In this document: one piece after another, positions 44,641 to 58,004 of the stretch
Numbering within the stretch: the stretch's first letter is position 1
Layout of the letters: every line of letters starts with the position of its first letter
Assembly (NCBI RefSeq): GCF_017654505.1
Contig: NC_054540.1
Coordinates: 35,799,054 to 35,863,053 of the forward strand
Reading direction: 5' to 3'
Length of the DNA: 64,000 bases
Source of the DNA: Polyodon spathula
Taxonomy: Eukaryota; Chordata; Actinopteri; Acipenseriformes; Polyodontidae
Translations under genes and position numbers: made by a program
Notes under the pieces: model-generated
Database searches by the model: none
What the model was told of the DNA's origin: nothing
Seen by the model: the letters and a program-made list of their open reading frames with translations, nothing else

Positions 44641-46951
44641 CATTTTTTAAATAAATAAATAAAGATGGGAATTTACCTACCAAGTGACAGACAAAATATT
44701 TCCTGTGGAATTAGTTTCACTTCTAATGGAGCTAACATATGGAATATTTTCCAAAATAAACTTAAAAATAATGACAGCCACCAGTATTTTTGCAGATTCA
44801 AAAAAATACTTTATTAGAAGAACAATAATACAGCAGATGGAAAGATCCCATCTCAATCACACACCTCTTCAAAGTCAACGCTTCACACAATAGCTGTTTC
44901 TTGAATGTGTTTGCTTCAGGAAATTTAACAAGGCCTCTATTTTACTTTGGAGGAAGAAAACACAGAGCCACCCCTTTACTTTAAACCAACAGACACACAC
45001 TAAACAAAACACAGGTTTCCTAACAAGGCAAAGACCAAACACTACCTGTGAAGCCTATGTGTAGGACTGAAGCCACTGATGAGTGTTGCGTTTCAAGAAG
45101 CTGATTAACCTCCTGAGTGTCAAACAAGAGGCAGACAACTTTACACTGTGGATCACTCTGGAATAACCAAACAGAGCCCTCACCAATACTCAGCACATGT
45201 CCCACAGATATGTATTAGTCAATTTAAAAGTGCAATCCAGGTCTGTTCATTTTTAGCAAAACCACAAAGAGCTAGATGTACTAGATCTAAAACACTATTT
45301 AATACAACATCTTTAAGAAAAACAAACTAAATATTACAAATGTTATATTAAATAACCAAGTTTTAAACATAGTTTTCAGTTACTGTACACTAAACTGATG
45401 CAGACCATTCTCTAGGGTAAATGCTTATGAATCTGACCCATGGTGCTTGAAGACCATAAGAAATAAGAAAAATGAAATCAGAGTCAAGGGCTAGCTAGGT
45501 TTCCTGCAGAACTTATTTTATACATCTAAATTTATAGCAAAAAAAGTGTTATGAATAGAATTCATTTGAAAACAATAGCCCAGTACACATTAAAATAGTT
45601 ATGATTATAGAACACAAAAATTATAAGTACATTTTCATTTAATACAAGTTTTCCAGTTTTGCCCTCATTTGTTACTAATAAAAGATAAAGTCAGCTATTT
45701 TTGTTATAATGTGCTTCACAATGTTAGGTGTTCCATAGTTTTACCAAGATTGTAGTCCGATAGGTTATATACAAGAACTGCTTCTGTTATTACTGTATCC
45801 CGCTCAATGACTTCAGACCAGCAGGCAACATTCTACATGGTTCAGCTTGTATCATTAAATGGCTACTAGGCTATGTTTTGCAGCCTTGATAAAGAATGGA
45901 TTCATTTTTAATAAGAACCACACAGAAGTGTCAAAGAGTGTATTTCAGTTCTTGTCTTGCTGTTTGCACTCTCTCGCTCACCCCTTGCAAACTTCCATCT
46001 TGAGAGTCTAGTGTGAAACTCAAGAAAGATCAGATCACATTGAAATCAAAACAGCCCCAGGGTAACAGGGTCGGGAAACATACTGAATGATGAATGAATA
46101 TTGCTTCATCTTGCATTTCTCATTACTAATTTTAAAGATTACCATCAAAGTGTGGCTTATCCATTTCAAGTATTGGATCTATTTTCTGTAAGATGCATTA
46201 AAAAAAAAAAATATGGATTTGGATATTTCACTACATCCAGTGACCACTGTCTTCGTTCTAGATAACACACATTTATAGGCACACCTATAATTGGGATTAG
46301 TGACAAACTGGTGATGCAATATTGATATGACTAACACTGGACTGCAGCACAGCGCTCTGTTAAATAATGAAATGGACACATGCCTACTAGAAAAAGATAC
46401 TCTCTCTCTTTAGTTTAAAGGTCAAACGGACTCCCAGCAAAGACAGATTTAGAAACATAAGGATAAATTATAGAAAGATGCATATTTACTGTATCTTTCC
46501 TCTATTAGTATGTGAAAAAAATAGCCTTAGAAAGTTCTAATGAGGACCCATTAGAGTTACAAATGGGCGTTCTCTTATACCATTTATAACTGCTGCATTT
46601 GGCTATAATTTGGTGTATTCCTTATTTGATGACCAAAATAAATTATTTTTATTCCATTTAGTGTTTTACAGAAATGCTACAAATTAACCAAAAATGAGTA
46701 ACATTTTTGTGGCCGTGTTTAATATGGCATATAAATGTAACTTATCAATGAATTTCAGTCAAACCTTTATTAAAAAGCCCATCAATATATTTTATTAAAT
46801 CACTTTAATGTATCCCCATACCACTAGTATGTATTTCTCCATGTTACACCATGTCAATATGAAAAGCCCATTTAGATGGTCTCTTGAGTGGTAGCAGGTT
46901 TGACAGTTTATTCTTGTAAACTTCAGTGGAACCCAAAAACAAAATTAATTA

Positions 46952-47069
<118 letters not shown>

Positions 47070-49792
47070 ATATATTAATAAATACATATAGAAATATGCA
47101 GAAATTCCAGCAAGACCCTCAAACCTCTTTTTTTCATATTATTGTATTTTGCTGAAGCACAACACCAAGTACTTATTCCTCCTGAATTTTAATTTCACAA
47201 ATACTCCAAAAAATAAGGTTTCCCATGTAAAAAGCAATGAGATTGTTTTTAACATGAGCTTTAAAAAAGACATCCCATCTAATCAGCTTCTTAGAATACA
47301 TTTTTAAAATCTGTCAACCTAAGCACTTAAGCCATTGGTCACTCTGAAAAAGCAAGGAGACAGCATGTGTTATGAGCTAGAAAAATTTGAAACTTCTTGC
47401 CTGTTCATGAAGTTAAAAAAATAAATAAATAAATAAATATTTGTCTCCAATCTTCTCCACAAGCTCATTACAGATTCTCTATTTCTCAGCTGAAATTTGG
47501 TTTGAACACCAATGTAAATAAAATATAAACTCAAACTCTTAACTAATTCAAAACCTGTGAAAAGAGCCACTTGGAATGCTCCACAGTTTCAGCCCTGCGC
47601 TGTCTGACAAAACTAAACAATAAGACAGGCGGTGGATCCAGAACGAACAAAATGGCACTTTCTGTACCAAAAGACAAACTAACCCCAGATTCTTAAACTA
47701 GGAGCAGTCAAATTATAAGAAACATTTCAGCCTGATTGAGTGTATCAAGTGAAACAGAAATATTAAGAGACCACTTTTCCAGATCTACTGTAGAATTTAC
47801 CAGTATCACATACAATGAAACACATACACAAAGCTATGGCCAAAAGTGTATTATTTTGGGAAATAATACAAAATAAACTATATGAACATAATTTTGATCT
47901 TTTAACATCATGTAATCAAAATGATAATAAAATAAAAAAAGTCCACTGGAAGCCATAACGTAGGACAGTATTTCATGTTAGATTTCAAACAGTCACATTG
48001 TTCAATTTGTCTTTTTTTTTTTTTGAGGTGTCAGGAAAACTACAAAGTGGTATGTATTCAATATATTAACGTTAAATTATTCAGCAGTCTTAATTCGACT
48101 TTATGAAGAAAAATAGTTAATTTTACAGAGTGATGCAAAACTTTTGGCCATAGCTGTACATACATATAAGAGCTTTGTGTTTGTTTGATTCCACCTTATT
48201 TTTCATTACCAGATAATCTCTACAATTAATGTATTCTACTTTCTCTCTGAAGTTATCTCACACAAGTTAACCTGTTTTTTGAGAACATCTTTGTGGACCA
48301 CCAGGAAATCGGTGCAAAGGTTGACCAGTAAAGTGTATTAAAAACAAACAAAAAAAACATATCTGCATATACATAATTCACAGTTTGCCTACAGCTGATC
48401 AGTAGACCAAAATGGGTATGCATGCTGTATTTAACGGCAGTCTTGGTAAATCACTACATTGTGAAACTAGAAAAGCTGTCTCTGTTGGTCTGTAGGCTAT
48501 TGGTTTTTATGGAGAAGGGATGTTTGATGGAACTTTTTATCGTGCTGCCATTAAATCAACCTGATGCCATTTGTTTGCATTAAGCTCCTTTGTCGACCAT
48601 CTTTCAACCTTTCTTAAAATGACAAGAGAAATGTTACAAGTCACTTCTGGTGTCAAACTAAAAACGCAGAGAAAGAGTTTAAACATGGCAAAAAAACTAG
48701 AGACGAATCTTGGCTCTGGGGATAACACTACCATGGGTCTGACAGCAGCTGGACTGGTTTAGAAAGCAGAAGTGAATTGTGAAGGCAGGATGGGGAATGG
48801 ACGGAAGCGCTTGCTGTCATCCCCATCCCACATGAACCCACCACCTCAGACAATGGAAAAGCTTCCAGGCCTCATCTCTGCAGTGAGGGCAATGCGCAAG
48901 CGGAACCCACAAAAAGGACGACCATTAATTGAAGTGGAAATCTGCATCGAGGGAAATACATTGATACTTCTACCCTGCCTCAAACAGAACAGCAGAGAAA
49001 GAGACAGAGAAAGCCTGTGACTAGGTTGTTTTTTTTTCCCTAGGAACGCTGCAGTAGTACAAGACATTTGTAAATAGTCAAACCTGTATTCAGACCAACC
49101 TGTCTAGAAAATCCCTGAAAATACATCCCCATGTTAAAATCCCCTACATAAGACCCTTTCAGATGGTCTCTTGAGTGGGCTAGACTGTGGTCGGAGAGCA
49201 CTTTGCTTAATCGTGAAGGGATCCATCTAGAAAGTCATTTTTCTTGGGATATGGTAGCTTTAAGAGGCAGAGACACCGTTCTTACATTAAACAGCATCTA
49301 TAACCCCCTCACTGGCCCATTCACACAGGCAGTGTATATTTGGGCGATGACGACCCCCACGCCTCTATACGGCTGGGACACGCTCTTTTCTCTGGCCTGC
49401 TGCATGACAGGCCACATCATTGTGCAAAGTTGATATTAACAGTGTGTGTGGTACTCCAGCAAACACTTTCTTTTAAAAAAAAAAAAAAAAGTTTGTACCT
49501 TTATTTTTTTCCCCCAAAACTATTTTTTCTATTTTTTTTTATAATATAAATCTATGTAACTGAAAGTTAGAAATTTTATTTACAGGAAACCTCTTCCTTA
49601 TGATTACAAGTAACTAGATCTTGTGAACAATCAAAAAAAAAAAAATGTCACCTCAGAATTTTTAACAGCTTGCTTTTGTCTGTTTTCATGTTTGAAATAA
49701 ATATAACATTCGGTAAAATCAAAGGTATTTTTTTGGTTATATAATTTGTATATAATTAATCAACATATATTATGTAATATATACACACACAT

Positions 49793-49797
<5 letters not shown>

Positions 49798-49847
<50 letters not shown>
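49798..49847. repeat. (TA)n microsatellite
   Basis: A perfect TA run just downstream of the ADIPOR2 stop codon in transcript sense. Confidence 0.95.
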
Positions 49848-49850
<3 letters not shown>

Positions 49851-50002
49851 ATTTTAATTTCTTTTTTTTTTTAAACAAATTCTTCCAAGTAGTGTGGTAA
49901 GCCTGGACTGGCCAAACCAAGCATTTTCAACATCGCTGTTTCTCCATTGGCCACAATGGATACTTCCTGCACTTATGTTTCAGACTCAATCCGCCACTCT
50001 GG

Positions 50003-50131
50003 TTACAGCGCGTTGCCTTCCGTGCAGCCGCCCCCCGCTGTGTAGCGGAACTCCTGCAGGTTCGACACTCCGTGGAAATGGACGAAAGCCCCCGCCACCA
50101 CCAAGATGTGAAACAACTGATGGGAATGGAA
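50003..50131 (-). CDS. ADIPOR2: ADIPOR2 terminal exon
   Basis: The acceptor on the minus strand is TCCTCGCAG. The exon reads FHSHQLFHILVVAGAFVHFH then GVSNLQEFRYTAGGGCTEGNAL and TAA (50003-50005). It covers transmembrane helix 7 with two of the three zinc-binding His residues, and the short extracellular C-terminus. The ending closely resembles ADIPOR2. Confidence 0.95.
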   Translation of the reverse strand, partial: FHSHQLFHILVVAGAFVHFHGVSNLQEFRYTAGGGCTEGNAL

Positions 50132-51179
50132 CTGCGAGGAGGGGAAAAACAGAGAAGAAAAGATAAGCAAAACATATTATCATGAAGCTGCTAACACTGA
50201 CTAAGTAAAACAGACAGATTAGCTCTCTTCTCTATTTCTCCATTAAATCTCTGAGATGTGCCTTTTTAATTACGGTATTAAAACACTGTCGTAATTTTTT
50301 ATAGTCTATAATTTATATCTATAAATAGGGGTGGATTCAAATCGAAAGAACAGCGTTGCTTGATGACCCTGTTCTATGGGACTTCTGTAGGCCTGATCAG
50401 TAGCAGTTACTGAAGCACAATACTGAGGAATAAGTCATGCTGATTTTTCAGATATGTGCTATAGACTGCATTCCATGAAAGTAAAATCAACGACTTTGTC
50501 AGTGCTCAATGCAATGATCACTTCGTACCACAGAGACTAAAGCTTTTGTTTGGTAGTTTTTGGCAGGTACAAATTTTACTTTTTCTCTAAGACACTGGTA
50601 CACAAGTTCACAAAGACACGCAGACCTTTACAAAGACAGCTGTTCACAAAGACAATCAAGTAAGTGACCATTGATTCATTGACAACAGCGGAACCATTTA
50701 GAAACTCCAATATCAGCCTTAAACAAACAATTTCGTATAGTTTACTTTTATATAAAAAATACATTTTAATAGCTGCATCTATAAGGCACTTCATACAGAT
50801 AAAAATGATTACCATAGATTTTTTTTTTCTTACCCTGTGCACTAGTGCTCAATATTACTAGGCTGTCCACTGCGGATAATCAGTTCTCTGCAAGCGTTGC
50901 ATTTGTTTTTTCAGGTGTCAAATATTATTATTATTATACAACAATATACCGTTATCAAATAAACTCTGTGGCCCAAAACTACCCAAAGAGAAAAAACATG
51001 AGCACGGTTTTCATATTGCTGACTTAATAAAAACAATAATGTCAGAGTGCTATAAACCAGTACAAATACATTGCATGCTCAAGATTTCTGATGCAGAAAT
51101 CAAAAACATGAATCCAAATATCCAGCTTTTTTAGGTAAGCGTTCCATTTTCAATTTTACCTTTAAGGTAATGTTCATAT

Positions 51180-51210
51180 GCACATTAATGCGTAAGGGTG
51201 TCTGCCAAGA

Positions 51211-51246
<36 letters not shown>
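51180..51246 (+). repeat. LINE/SINE tail with (AAT)n
   Basis: GCGTAAGGGTGTCTGCCAAG followed by AATAATAAT is the 3' tail type of L2-related elements. Confidence 0.6.
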
Positions 51247-51247
<1 letters not shown>

Positions 51248-53369
51248 TGCAGTTTATAAGGAGGTTAGACCTATTTAATTTCACTAAATCAGGGAAAGCA
51301 TGAGTGTTTATTTTATGAATGAAGCTATACGTGAGCATGCAAGTCACCTCGGCCCTGTCATATAAACAGTGCTTTATTATTGAAGTTGAAGGGAAATGGT
51401 AAACACTATTTGCAAGATATAAATGGTACAAGAAACCAAAATATAGAAATACACTTTTTTTATTGTCATAAATGAACTGCTAGCCAGGGTTAACTGTATA
51501 GAAGAACAACATTCAGAATTGCCGACCTGCAGAAAAGGGGGCGTGTCGCTCACATTCCTCACGCCAGCGTGGTTATCTTCTCATCTGGCCTCTAACCACT
51601 TTATTCTTCCTTCCCACAATTTCTTTCATTACACACCACATTCCCACTGTCCTTATTGTAATACAGACTACTCAAAATGTCGGAGAAATTCATAATGATC
51701 GCTTTCACAGTCTGAAGCCATGTATATCTCCCTTCTGTTCCTGGTATATAGTTCCCCTAATGACATCACGCCAACTTCGTGCATCATCGGTGCGATGTTG
51801 GTATTTTCTGGAATTACTGATTGTTTTAGGTCTCTCGGTGCCAAAAAATGGATCATGGAGATTTAATTTCTTGCTCATTGTGAAAGTAAACCAAGTCCAC
51901 AAAAACAGCAAATGATTCCCACACCGCAGACTTGCATTTTTCTGTGAGTTTCTGTTCATGCAATTTGTTTTTCTTTTCATGTCCTCCATAAACAAAGCCA
52001 TTACTCCGACTTTAAGAATGATCTAAAAGAAACCCCTTCGATATGGGTCATGCGTGTCTGCTGCTGTGCTCTGCAAGCCATGTCATGTACTACTGGGGGA
52101 AGCCAATCCACACAACAGGAATTATAAACAATGATTTTAGTACGAAAGAGAGCCTCTTTATTGTAATCAACATTTTGTGTATTACTGAGTAAACAAAAAT
52201 CGGACCCGACCCAAATGTTGCGTGACAACTGTTGACCCAAAAACCCGTTCAGTACGAGTCAGGTCCTGGGTCCTTAGATCCAGGTAGACCCATGAAAACC
52301 TCTACCTAGTACAACCAGGTTTCAAACCAAAGGGCTCCTGACCACAGGACACACTGCACTACACAATGCAGTGTTTTTACTGGATGAGACCACTTGGGAT
52401 CTTCTGTGCAGTTTAATAAATCGCACAAATGTTCCTGGCCGCAATCACCGACAAATTAAACAGCCCTGATCAAAAAAGTATTCGGGAGAGACATATCCAT
52501 TCACTCATGGCCAGAACTACCCCCCCCCCCCCCTTCCCCCTTTCCTATGTGATTACAGCCATGTGTGTACTGTTGAAGGTTTGGTTTATTGTGCTCTTGA
52601 TTGGTTCTGCCCTTCAGATGAGATGTCAGCCCCAATGTCCACTATCTGATCTCATCATTCCACAGATACCCCATCACATTTCTGTTTCTGAAAATATGAA
52701 TTATAGATCAAGCAAATAGCAGGATAAAACAAAGCTGAAAACAATTCCATGAGAGAGTTACTACAATGGGAAACCCCTGGTATTGCAGTGGTCACAGCAA
52801 GGTATTTCACAGCAGCACATTTCACAGGGCTTACTCAGAGCACGCAGCTGGAAACGAACTTGGACTTGAAGAATCAGACAAGGCGGCATTTGTTATGTCT
52901 TAAGAGTTCAACGTAAACAGTGGAAAAGTAAACCCAGGAAAGAAATACCTCGCATGCTCGGTTTACTTCATCTTCCTGCTTTAGGCTCATTCTCATTCCT
53001 AGATAATTTAACCCCTTGCTTTTGACCAATGTTACTATTTGTTAGAGTAAATTAACCAATGAGTGAATAAGTACAACTAGAGGTAGAATGACAAAAAATA
53101 AGTAAAATAAGTAAAATGAATAAAAACAAAATTAATAAAAACAGTTGAATACATCGACTAGTCGCCACCTTAAATATTTAAAAAGTCACATACTTTGGGA
53201 ATGTCTGGTGTTCTATTTGTGAACTTACTGCTTCGAAATTATATTGTGCACTATATTATGGAAAACAAGATATTTCTTGTGACAGGTATCACTTCAGTAT
53301 TAGGTCATTTAGCGAGTTGTTTCCTTCATTTGTGGTTGATTTTACTGCAAATAAACAAATGAGGATGCA

Positions 53370-53570
53370 GGATGGCAGGGTAGGTGTTGTGTGTGCAGGG
53401 CAAAAAGAGTATGTAACACATACACACATAGTGACAGCATTCTGAAGGTGGTCAAATGCTGATTTTGATGACCTTGGATCTCATTTTTCTCCATTAGGGA
53501 GATGTCTTTGACAAACACTATTATAATTGAAACTGGCTTAAATAAATTGAATTGACATTAGGGATTTAAC
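53370..53570 (+). repeat. Dispersed repeat D, copy 1
   Basis: Shares GCAGGGTAGGTGTTGTGTG, CTGAAGGTGGTCAAATG, TTTTTCTCC and AGGGATTTA with the copy at 55430-55600, in the same orientation. Confidence 0.5.
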
Positions 53571-54438
53571 AACATGTGCAATTCTTAAATAGAAAATCCA
53601 AGCCAGACGTGGAATATACAAAACCAACAGTGTGACACGAGGAATGGGCAGCTGCATTTGGAAGCATGTCAGATCCAGCTGCCATGAATGGAAGAAATAC
53701 CCATTCAAATATCACTAATAATAAAACATTATAAAAATAGTCGTGGTGATGGCATGAGCTCATTGCTTTGCCGTGTCAATGTTTCCACTTGTTCAAAATG
53801 AATAAGTGAATTAGCCCAGGTTCCCATAAAGCCATCCCTCCCCAAATGAATACTCCGGCTCAGTGACCCTGCTCCCGAGTCATGGTCTACTGGCTGTGTC
53901 TGTAGCCCAGGCCTCAGGTGCACGCGGTTCCCCGGCATCTGGTTTCAATCAGCAGGCCTGAAAATAGACTTGCTCTCCTTAATAAGACACAGTAGCGCTT
54001 CCGTTTCCCTGGAGTCACTACTCAAGCCCTGTGACAGGTGATGCTTTTCAACATGCTGCCAAAGACAACCAGCCCTGAAATACACGCTTTGAGAGAAAGC
54101 GCTTACCCTCCCATCAACGCTGTGGAATACAGCACTTACTCCTGTTATTCTGTTTCCAGCTCATGAGTGGTGGGTTTTCAAACAGTAAATGGCTGTTTGC
54201 AGCAAGCACAAAGCTTTCAGGGCTTGCATGCACTTCGTCAAAATAGTATTTGGTCAGCTTAACAATTTTTCAATCTCTAATTTATTCTATTTCAATTCTC
54301 TTTTTTTTTTTCCTGAATTCGAGCGGCAACACACACAATATGCCCTTGATGTGTGCAATATTGCCATATAGAGCCAAGGCAGGGTGCCAGGCCCCTGCCC
54401 AGATATTTTTAATGTAGTACAGAGAAATAGGACCTTAC

Positions 54439-54632
54439 CCAGATGTCACACTTTCCAGGGAAGTACCTCTCTGGGATGCGGGCGGCGTACAAACAGGCTC
54501 CGGTGATGTAGAGTGTTGCCATGAGGAAGAGCCAGCCCATCTGGCCCATGGTGGTTGCCCTCAGGAACCCCTCCGAGATCATGAAGTGAAAAGTGGGTAC
54601 CAACCCGCTCAGCCCCAGACCCACAAACAAAC
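54439..54632 (-). CDS. ADIPOR2: ADIPOR2 exon (transmembrane helices 5-6)
   Basis: Acceptor CCCTAAAG and donor GTAAGG on the minus strand. With one base carried over the 65 codons read GLFVGLGLSGLVPTFHFMIS, EGFLRATTMGQMGWLFLM and ATLYITGACLYAARIPERYF, then PGKCDIW. The cytosolic and lumenal loop motifs YAARIPER and FPGKCDIW are invariant in ADIPOR1 and ADIPOR2. It ends in phase 0. Confidence 0.95.
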
Positions 54633-55429
54633 CTTTAGGGAACACCAGAAACAGTTAGAGCATTCTCAGTGAAGTGTCTCTGTCTGATGTTGCTGTTAGA
54701 TTTATAGAATGCACCCCTTTCATAGTCAGTCAAAACAAAACTATAGATGCTTCTCTAGAAGGAACGTTTAGGTTTTCTTCCAATCTCAGTGTGGTATTTC
54801 GACTTATGTCTAAACATGATGGAACATATTTGGACATCTGCTGAAGCAACTAGTTGATTGCTAAGTTTAAGCAATTTTTTCAAGTTGATCTAATAAAACT
54901 CATTTTGACATTGTTTTGCTTTAACATTGGAATGTTTCTTCTAACTAGTTGTGTAAAGTGGGCTTGTGTGTAAGGGTTAAGGAACCAGTACTCTCAGGAG
55001 ACTTTGCTTCAGCACAGGTCCCTCAGATTCGCAATAAACAAAACAAAAAAAGAAAAACATATGCATCAGCGTTTATGACCTCAGTATGTTACTCAGGCAT
55101 ACTAGTCTTTCATAGCAGTCTAATGAACGAAAGCCCAAGGAAACCACAGTAACATGGTCTAATCAACAGCTGATGACCATGCATGTTTATTTATTTTTTT
55201 ATGAAATATGATACAAACACATATTTAACAGATATTGCATTACTACAATGCATTACATTCAGGTTTGAAAATAAGTGGTCCTTCAATTCTCATGAAAAAG
55301 ACCCCCAGGCAAGACTATGCATTTATATATTGGTCATAAAAGACTTGAAAACTTAAGTTCACAATGGCCATGACAATGGAGCTAGTTTATGACCAATAAT
55401 CGTTTAAAGTCCAATAAACTATAAACCAG

Positions 55430-55600
55430 CAGGGCAGGTGTTGTGTGCATGCAAAAGCAGCACTATGTAAGCCTGAAGGTGGTAAAAATGCCCATTTGGA
55501 TAACAGTTTACACCTAATTTTTCTCCTTATGGGGGATGACTTTGTAAAATAACACTAGTATCATGTATAAGCTTGTTTCAAGGGATTTACAACTAACCAA
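55430..55600 (+). repeat. Dispersed repeat D, copy 2
   Basis: Degenerate direct copy of the block at 53370-53570. The two copies bracket the ADIPOR2 exon at 54439-54632. Confidence 0.5.
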
Positions 55601-55778
55601 AATAATTACTATAATGAATCTGAATCTTTGCAAGTCAGGAATGCAGTGCATTGCCCAGCAGCACTGGGAAATGTTTTTCTTGTAGTAGGTTTTATATATT
55701 TTTTTTTTATGGAAAAAGGGTAAAGTAAATGTGAATTGATGAACCAATTCCAGTTTCTTTGGTGTTTTCCAGCATTTC

Positions 55779-55810
<32 letters not shown>

Positions 55811-57264
55811 TTGTTAAATCAGGGGAGTTTTAAAATCTGGTTTTATCAGTTAAAACCAAAAATCAGAAGCCCTAATTATAATACAACTGCAGTTGACATA
55901 TGCTTAAGGTCATGTGGTATTTGAATTAGTCATATGCTATGTACTTAATGCACACTCTTCTGTCTTGTTTTCTTGTGTGTGGTGGTTGTAGTTCAGTTCT
56001 AAAATATATTAAAATGTGTTAATAAAGAAATATCCCTGGCTTGTGTTAACACATCTATCTAGAAATGGGGGTTGTGAGAACAAAAACAAACCATCCCCGA
56101 GGGCATAGTCTAGGGGGTTGAATTGTTTGTAAACCAAGTAAAAAATGAAAATTATCTGTAACAGATATGTACAGAGGATAACAAAGTGCCAGTAAAAGGC
56201 AAAGGGTGCCGTTAGAATTTGCTTTTCACTTAACATTTTTCAGCCCGCAACATTGCATTTTCAGGAGGTAGGAGTGGTGGTGGCCGCAGAATTGAAAACT
56301 CAAGCTCACAGGGATGCTGAATTCTCAAAAACAGACTTGGATCATTAAAAAACATGGTTCCTGGTCTGAAATGACTTTAATGCATGCACAATATACACTG
56401 CTACGTCGTGTATCATTTTAAAGCTTATAACCTGTAGAATAATATTTGTTTTACATTTCTATGTCAATTGCACTCAAAAGGCAGCTTGCCCTTCAAGCTG
56501 TTGAGTTGACACAGTGTTTTGAAGCATGCACTGTGTTTGTCAGGACTTTGATATCAATCCTTTTACAGGTCAGCTTATGCTTTACTAGGAAAGCAGGAGA
56601 AGTCTCTAGATATACTGTCGCACACTGGAAACATGGATGTCCAGATAAATAGAGCATGCATTCTATATCACAGTGGCACTAGAACAAACACTTTTTAAAA
56701 ATTAAACTTAGTAAGAACTGCTGCTGCTTCATGTGGTGCACTGATTGCTGTTTGAGAAAAGCCCGAGAGACAATGTATAAATGTGGCATACGGACATACA
56801 TATGACTAGATATCCTCATCAGTCCCTTATCTATTTAAAATAGATGTTGGTATTTTATTATAAACCATACATGCAGTAGGCTTTTTGGTGCTGGGACCTA
56901 GAATGCATTGTTACGATTAAAATGTGAAGGCAGTATGCATTCTTGTACCCATAACTAAAAAAAAAAAAAAAACACTACTTAATAAATCAATGGTTATGTA
57001 ATAGCCTCGTTACCAGAGATGTGCATCCACTGTGGAGGATAATATAGAAGTGCACTAAAGGCAAATAACAACAAAAAATAAATAAAAAGCTGTTTTCATA
57101 CATCACAGCAATAGCCACTAATGGGATGACGCAGTTCAGTTATGGTAATGTGGCTTCGGATGTTTGCAGTGTTTAAGCTTCAGAGTGTTTAATTACAAAA
57201 TACAACATTAACTGGAGTTATGCCTTATAGTGGAAAACTGTTGCCCTTACTGTTGAAAAAAGTG

Positions 57265-57265
<1 letters not shown>

Positions 57266-57335
<70 letters not shown>
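57266..57335. repeat. (TA)n microsatellite
   Basis: A long TA run; the Ile-Tyr frame across it is an artefact. Confidence 0.97.
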
Positions 57336-57341
<6 letters not shown>

Positions 57342-57439
57342 CTATGTGTGTATGACATGCAGCTTTTTTTCTTACATTAGAATTGTAATGATTCAAAATG
57401 TGTTCTTTTTGTTAAAGTTCTGATACAACCTTTGAATGT

Positions 57440-57740
57440 AAACATTAATCTCTCTTTCCTACTTTCACCTGAAGAAGAGACCTTTGAGGTCCTGAAAGCT
57501 TGTGAATAATTATTATTTAGGTTAGTCCAATAACAGGTATCACTTCTCCTTCTCTTTGTCTATCATCTCTGGACTAATGCGGCTACGATTTCATCTATCT
57601 ACAAACTATCTTAGAAATACTGGGCAAAAGTTTAGAGTAAGTCATTACTAATGGGACTCCCTTGACCTTTTTATCTCTATTTTTATAATCTAGAAGATCA
57701 TCTCTTTTTAGTTTACCCACTTTTCTTAACTCTGTCTCTG
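57440..57740. repeat. Penelope-like element fragment
   Basis: CACCTGAAGAAGAGACCTTT followed by CTGAAAGCTTGTGA and TTAGTCCAATAACAGGTATC is typical of the terminal region of fish Penelope/Poseidon elements. On the minus strand, GVPLVMTYSKLLPSI (about 57630-57700) resembles a conserved connector of the same retroelements. The fragment is cut by the transposon inserted at 57744. Confidence 0.5.
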
Positions 57741-58004
57741 TAACACTATGTAACACAATTTTTGTTCCTGGGTAGTAAGTGTTATTTCCTAATTGCTTAT
57801 GCCTCAAAAGTATAGAAAATGGCTGTTATTCCCCACAAACTTTGCTTTTGTGACCAGGACAGTGATATTTTGAAATTTACCTATTTCCAATGAGAAAACG
57901 GGCGAATGTGTCTTTTCGTTCACATAAAGTCAGAAAAAAACAACATATGAATCCAAATTAACATGTATTTATATTAAAGTAATACAAAAATGACTACAAA
58001 TGAT

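Larger units (their letters stand above)
50132..54438. other. ADIPOR2 intron (4.3 kb)
   Basis: Contains an L2-type tail with an AAT microsatellite (51180-51246), a poly-C run (52521-52534) and a degenerate repeat at 53370-53570 that recurs at 55430-55600. At 52195-52340 a stretch of degenerate GGGTC-type words resembles a DNA-transposon end. No exon is recognised. Confidence 0.6.
54633..57439. other. Right part of ADIPOR2 intron, no gene seen
   Basis: Contains repeat D copy 2 (55430-55600), a TTTA run (55778-55812) and a TA run (57266-57335). No exon. Confidence 0.55.

Noticed and set aside
48537..49067. ORFs near the ADIPOR2 3' end
   Set aside because: Short, overlapping on both strands, without conserved motifs; the region is more likely 3' UTR.
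51705..52240. Two minus-strand ORFs of 98 and 79 codons in the ADIPOR2 intron
   Set aside because: No recognisable motif, no splice support and no link to neighbouring exons.
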